Part shown: positions 61,304 through 64,000 of the stretch, piece after piece
Layout of the letters: the number at the start of each line of letters is the position of its first letter
Position numbering within the stretch: the first letter of the stretch is position 1
DNA from: Kocuria subflava
Lineage (GTDB): Bacteria > Actinomycetota > Actinomycetes > Actinomycetales > Micrococcaceae
NCBI RefSeq assembly: GCF_012163155.1
Contig: NZ_JAAVUN010000001.1
Coordinates: 186,001 to 250,000, forward strand
DNA: 64,000 nt
Direction: 5' to 3'
Translations under genes and position numbers: made by a program
The notes under the pieces: model-generated
Databases searched by the model: none
Told to the model about the DNA's origin: nothing
The model's input: the letters and a program-made list of their open reading frames with translations, nothing else

Positions 61304-62314
61304 TCACGCCAGAACGAGTGCCACCACGGCCATGGTCAGCATGGCCACCACGGAGGTCACCAGCACGACATCTCGCGTCACAGGTTCTGCGGTTCTGTAA
61401 CGCACGGACGCAACATAAACATTCTGTGCCGTCGGCAGGGAGGCCATCAGGACCACTCCGAACAGTGCTGTCCCCTCCAACCCCAAGGCCAGGCCGCACA
61501 ACCACGCGAGTGTGGGCATGACCAGGAGCTTGAGGGCACTCAGCAGCGCCACTTGGGCCTGGTGCGATCTTGTCCCCTCAAGTGGCTTGTGTTGGGTCAA
61601 GGACATGCCGAAGGCCGCCAGCATGCACGGGATGGCTGCACCGGCAATCAACTCGACGGGTTGCAGGGCGATTTCTGGCAGTTGCCACCCGGTGGCGGAG
61701 AACAGCACTCCCAGCAAGGAGCCCATGACCATGGGGTTGGTGACCACGGAACGCAGGATGGAGCCGATGTTGGGCCGGCGCCCCAGCACCACCACATCCA
61801 TGATGGTCAGGTACACCGGGGTGTTGATGGCCAACTGGAACAGGATCACCGGCACCACGTAGGAGGCATCTCCCAGCACAAACGTGGTCAGTGGGATCCC
61901 CAGATTGGCGGAGTTGACCTGGGAGGCGGCCTGACCGGACATCACGATCTGCCCAACGCCGGGGCGGTGTTCGTCGTCGCGAATCACCACACCATCCCGC
62001 GCCGTGGGGCAGGGGCGGCCGGCCCGCCCCGGTGCGCGACGACGACGTGACCACCGGTAGCTTCCATGGATCACCCACCACAGGACCGCCGTGGCCCATG
62101 CCGACACCATGGCCACCACCAACGGTGCGGAGAGGACCACGGCGATCTGCGCTTGGGAGACCGTGAGGAACAGCAGACAGGGGGAGGCCACCCAGAAGGC
62201 GAACTGGCTCAAGGTGCGCTGCGCACCATCGCCCAGCACACCGCAGCGTCCCACCAGGACCCCCACCAGGATGATGGACCAGATGACCGCGAATCCGGCC
62301 AGAACCCCTGCCAC
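61304..62314 (-). CDS. AEC-family transporter
   Basis: This 336-residue auxin-efflux-carrier-type permease has about ten hydrophobic segments in two halves, with a basic cytoplasmic loop at about 85-115 (RWSRRRRAPGRAGRP). The family's crossover motifs are seen in SANLGIPLTTFVLGD and SLPTAQNVYVAS. GTG 62314 is 5 bases after the panD stop, so it is probably co-transcribed with panD and might move a related small acid. This substrate idea is inference only. Confidence 0.85.
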   Translation of the reverse strand: MAGVLAGFAVIWSIILVGVLVGRCGVLGDGAQRTLSQFAFWVASPCLLFLTVSQAQIAVVLSAPLVVAMVSAWATAVLWWVIHGSYRWSRRRRAPGRAGRPCPTARDGVVIRDDEHRPGVGQIVMSGQAASQVNSANLGIPLTTFVLGDASYVVPVILFQLAINTPVYLTIMDVVVLGRRPNIGSILRSVVTNPMVMGSLLGVLFSATGWQLPEIALQPVELIAGAAIPCMLAAFGMSLTQHKPLEGTRSHQAQVALLSALKLLVMPTLAWLCGLALGLEGTALFGVVLMASLPTAQNVYVASVRYRTAEPVTRDVVLVTSVVAMLTMAVVALVLA

Positions 62315-62319
62315 CGGTG

Positions 62320-62739
62320 TTAGCTGCCGGTGATGGCGCCGGCAGGTGTACGGACGTCGTCCAGAATCGCCTCTGCCGGGTCATCACCCAGGTGCACCGC
62401 GCGGTTGTGCGAATCCACGTGCACCACGTGGGGAACGTGGGCGCGGGCTTCGGCATCGTCCATCTGGGCGTAGGCAATCAGGATCACGGTGTCACCGGGA
62501 TGGACCAGATGTGCTGCGGCACCGTTGATGCCGATGACCCCTGAGCCGCGCACACCGGCAATGGTGTAGGTCTCCAGGCGTGCACCGTTGGTGACGTCCA
62601 CGATTTGAACCTGCTGACCGGGCAGGATGTTGGCTGCATCCAGCAGATCCAGGTCAACGGTCACCGAACCCACGTAGTCCAGATCCGCGTGGGTCACGGT
62701 GGCGCGGTGGATCTTGCCGGTGAACATGGTGCGCAGCAT
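62320..62739 (-). CDS. panD: Aspartate 1-decarboxylase proenzyme
   Basis: This 139-residue pyruvoyl enzyme makes beta-alanine for pantothenate and CoA. The self-cleavage site Gly24-Ser25 lies in DYVGSVTVD, and Lys9, Arg and Tyr residues of the active site are in [11 protein letters not shown] and [29 protein letters not shown] is the typical C-terminal strand region. GGAGGCGCC precedes ATG 62739. panB and panC are not in the window. Confidence 0.94.
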   Translation of the reverse strand: MLRTMFTGKIHRATVTHADLDYVGSVTVDLDLLDAANILPGQQVQIVDVTNGARLETYTIAGVRGSGVIGINGAAAHLVHPGDTVILIAYAQMDDAEARAHVPHVVHVDSHNRAVHLGDDPAEAILDDVRTPAGAITGS

Positions 62740-62837
62740 GGCGCCTCCGTAAAAGTGCTGTGGCCGCAGGGGCCAGATGAATATTGCCGCAGGGTCCAGA
62801 AGAATGTTGACGGGAGTGGGTGGGGCGCAGGAGACGG

Positions 62838-63527
62838 TCAGAGGTTCAGCACTGCCACCAGGAAGTCGCTGTCCCGGCGGTAGGGGTGCATCTCCCAGGT
62901 GGTAAACCGTTGAATGGTGGTGAATCCGGCCGATTCGGCGTCGTATAAGAACTGCTGAGGATCGTAGCCGCGGTTGGTGCCGAACCCCACCACGGCGCGG
63001 CCCTCCGGGGTGAGGTGGTCCCTGAAACCCTCCAGAACGGTGCGGTGGGTGCCTGCGGCCAGGAACGTCATGACGTTGCCGGCGCACACAATGGCATCGA
63101 ACCCGTGAACACCCTTGGCTTGCTCCAGCGGCTCCAGCAGGTTCAAGTGGGCAAGATCCCCGTGCAGCCACGTGCCATCCGGGTGGTCCTGCTCGGCGGC
63201 ACCGATCAGCACGGGATCAACGTCCACGCCAACCACCTGATGACCGCGGCGTATGAGCTCGCCGCCGATTCGGCCGGGGCCGCAGCCTGCATCCAGAATC
63301 TGGCTCCCACGGGGTGTCAGAGCATCGATGAACCGGGCTTCACCGTGAAGGTCGGTCCCGGCCTCACGCATCTTCTGGAAACGTTCGATGTAGCGCGTGG
63401 AATGCTCAGGGTCACGCTCCACCACGGACTCCCACAGGGTGATCAACCGGTCGGCCGGTGCACCCTTGGGTGACAAGGGGTGCGTTTGGGGGCCACCTAC
63501 TTCACTGTGCTGCACGCTGCTCTCCAT
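62838..63527 (-). CDS. SAM-dependent methyltransferase
   Basis: This 229-residue class I methyltransferase has motif [16 protein letters not shown], an acidic residue at the end of strand 2 ([10 protein letters not shown]), LHGDLAHL and [14 protein letters not shown], plus an N-terminal helical cap ([23 protein letters not shown]). The substrate is unknown. ATG 63527 ([10 protein letters not shown]) is taken as the start; the open frame continues upstream through the tRNA gene and that part cannot be coding. Confidence 0.8.
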   Translation of the reverse strand: MESSVQHSEVGGPQTHPLSPKGAPADRLITLWESVVERDPEHSTRYIERFQKMREAGTDLHGEARFIDALTPRGSQILDAGCGPGRIGGELIRRGHQVVGVDVDPVLIGAAEQDHPDGTWLHGDLAHLNLLEPLEQAKGVHGFDAIVCAGNVMTFLAAGTHRTVLEGFRDHLTPEGRAVVGFGTNRGYDPQQFLYDAESAGFTTIQRFTTWEMHPYRRDSDFLVAVLNL

Positions 63528-63641
63528 TCCAGCTGCCGCGGGGCCGGCGACAGCTCTTGTGATGGCAGGCTGCGGTTGCGCAGTCCGCTCAGACGCAAAA
63601 TCGCCCGCAGGCGGATCAACGGCCACGGGCGATTTCAGAAG

Positions 63642-63715
63642 TGGAGCGGCTGACGGGAATCGAACCCGCGTATCAGGCTTGGGAAGCGTGCGCTCTACCA
63701 TTGAGCTACAGCCGC
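63642..63715 (-). tRNA. tRNA-Gly (anticodon CCC)
   Basis: The minus strand folds as a 74-base tRNA: acceptor GCGGCTG/CAGCCGC, D arm GCTC/GAGC, anticodon loop TTCCCAA (CCC), 4-base variable loop, T arm GCGGG/CCCGT with TTCGATT, discriminator T and encoded CCA. The anticodon stem CACGC/GCCTG has a C-C mismatch at the middle pair (29-41); all other stems pair, with one G-T in the T stem. Confidence 0.95.
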
Positions 63716-63831
63716 AAGTTGTGTGTGGGAGCCTCAAATCTCCAACAGCGCACTGCCTGACTGTAGTGAGCTTGTCACAACGGCGTCAACTTGCGCAGGT
63801 ACCGGTCAGCCATGAGTCAACGGTGGTGCGC

Positions 63832-63844
63832 TAGCGTGGCCTAC
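63832..63844 (+). promoter_or_regulatory. Putative -10 of leaderless dcd mRNA
   Basis: TAGCGT at 63832-63837 is followed by 7 bases and GTG 63845, with no Shine-Dalgarno sequence. Confidence 0.45.
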
Positions 63845-64000
63845 GTGCTGCTCTCTGATAGTGCCATTCGCGCTGAACTGGAGGCCGGGCGGGTTGAACT
63901 GGACCCGTATCTGCCGGAGATGATTCAGCCGTCCAGTATTGACGTGCGCCTGGACCGGTTCTTCCGGTTGTTCGACAACCACAAGTACGCCGTGATCGAC
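63845..64000 (+). CDS. dcd: dCTP deaminase, N-terminal part (runs off the window)
   Basis: The first 52 codons are present. [18 protein letters not shown] and [17 protein letters not shown] match the N-terminus of Dcd, including the nucleotide-binding Ser-Ser-Ile-Asp segment. In actinobacteria the enzyme is often the bifunctional form that converts dCTP to dUMP; the deciding residues lie beyond the window. GTG 63845 is chosen from protein alignment and the -10 spacing. Confidence 0.9.
   Translation, partial: MLLSDSAIRAELEAGRVELDPYLPEMIQPSSIDVRLDRFFRLFDNHKYAVID

Noticed and set aside
63528-63737. Upstream extension of the methyltransferase frame
   Set aside because: It runs through the tRNA-Gly gene; the residues there are the translated tRNA.

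Overview
The window is a gene-dense stretch of a high-GC actinobacterial chromosome. The likeliest source is Micrococcales, possibly Micrococcaceae. Evidence for this is the GTG-rich start codons, an LpqY-SugABC-type trehalose importer, an actinobacterial-style catA/benABCD/benR cluster with a LuxR-family regulator, cysteine-free L33 and S14 paralogues, and many starts placed 6-7 bases after a -10-like hexamer (leaderless transcripts). No rRNA, CRISPR array, prophage or complete insertion sequence is visible; one tRNA-Gly(CCC) lies near the right end.

Layout. 1-3.8 kb: end of an unidentified gene, short repeats that may be an insertion-sequence end, an orphan sugar-ABC ATPase, a Roadblock/LC7 protein and phosphomannomutase. 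3.9-13 kb: mannose-6-phosphate isomerase, a shikimate/quinate dehydrogenase, envelope and redox genes (lipoproteins, DsbA-like, PfpI/DJ-1, acylphosphatase), a spermidine-synthase-like protein, an EcsC-like protein and a degenerate ApbE-like protein. 13-20.5 kb: purB, an aromatic aminotransferase, a branched-chain 2-oxoacid dehydrogenase operon (E1alpha, E1beta, E2; no E3) and a Tag-type glycosylase. 20.6-23.8 kb: a NarL-type response regulator, a histidine kinase and a kinase-like partner without catalytic motifs. 24-36.7 kb: fadD, then aromatic degradation: LysR regulator, catB, broken benR, benD, benC, benB, benA and divergent catA. Benzoate would be converted to catechol by BenABCD and opened by CatA, then lactonised by CatB. 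catC and a benzoate transporter are not in the window, and benR carries three in-frame stop codons.

37-44 kb: MarR regulator, a hydroquinone-reductase-type GST, a CitE-like protein, a HAD phosphatase and malQ. 44-45.5 kb: rpmB-rpmG-rpsN with a structured leader, then an HU protein. 45.7-51.8 kb: a copper/periplasmic redox operon (membrane protein, CopC, PCu(A)C chaperone, DyP peroxidase, CopD-CtaG fusion). 51.85-53.9 kb: eight 19-bp tandem repeats directly in front of a thioredoxin-NHL protein. 54-56.5 kb: a MazF-type toxin-antitoxin pair and two membrane proteins. 56.6-61 kb: LpqY-SugABC-like importer. 61.3-64 kb: AEC transporter, panD, a methyltransferase, tRNA-Gly and the start of dcd.

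The observations most worth checking are the BenC-FCD fusion, the triple-nonsense benR, the VNTR at 51.85 kb, the palindromes between benA and catA, the pseudo-kinase in the two-component operon, the ribosomal-protein leader, and the consistent leaderless-promoter geometry.
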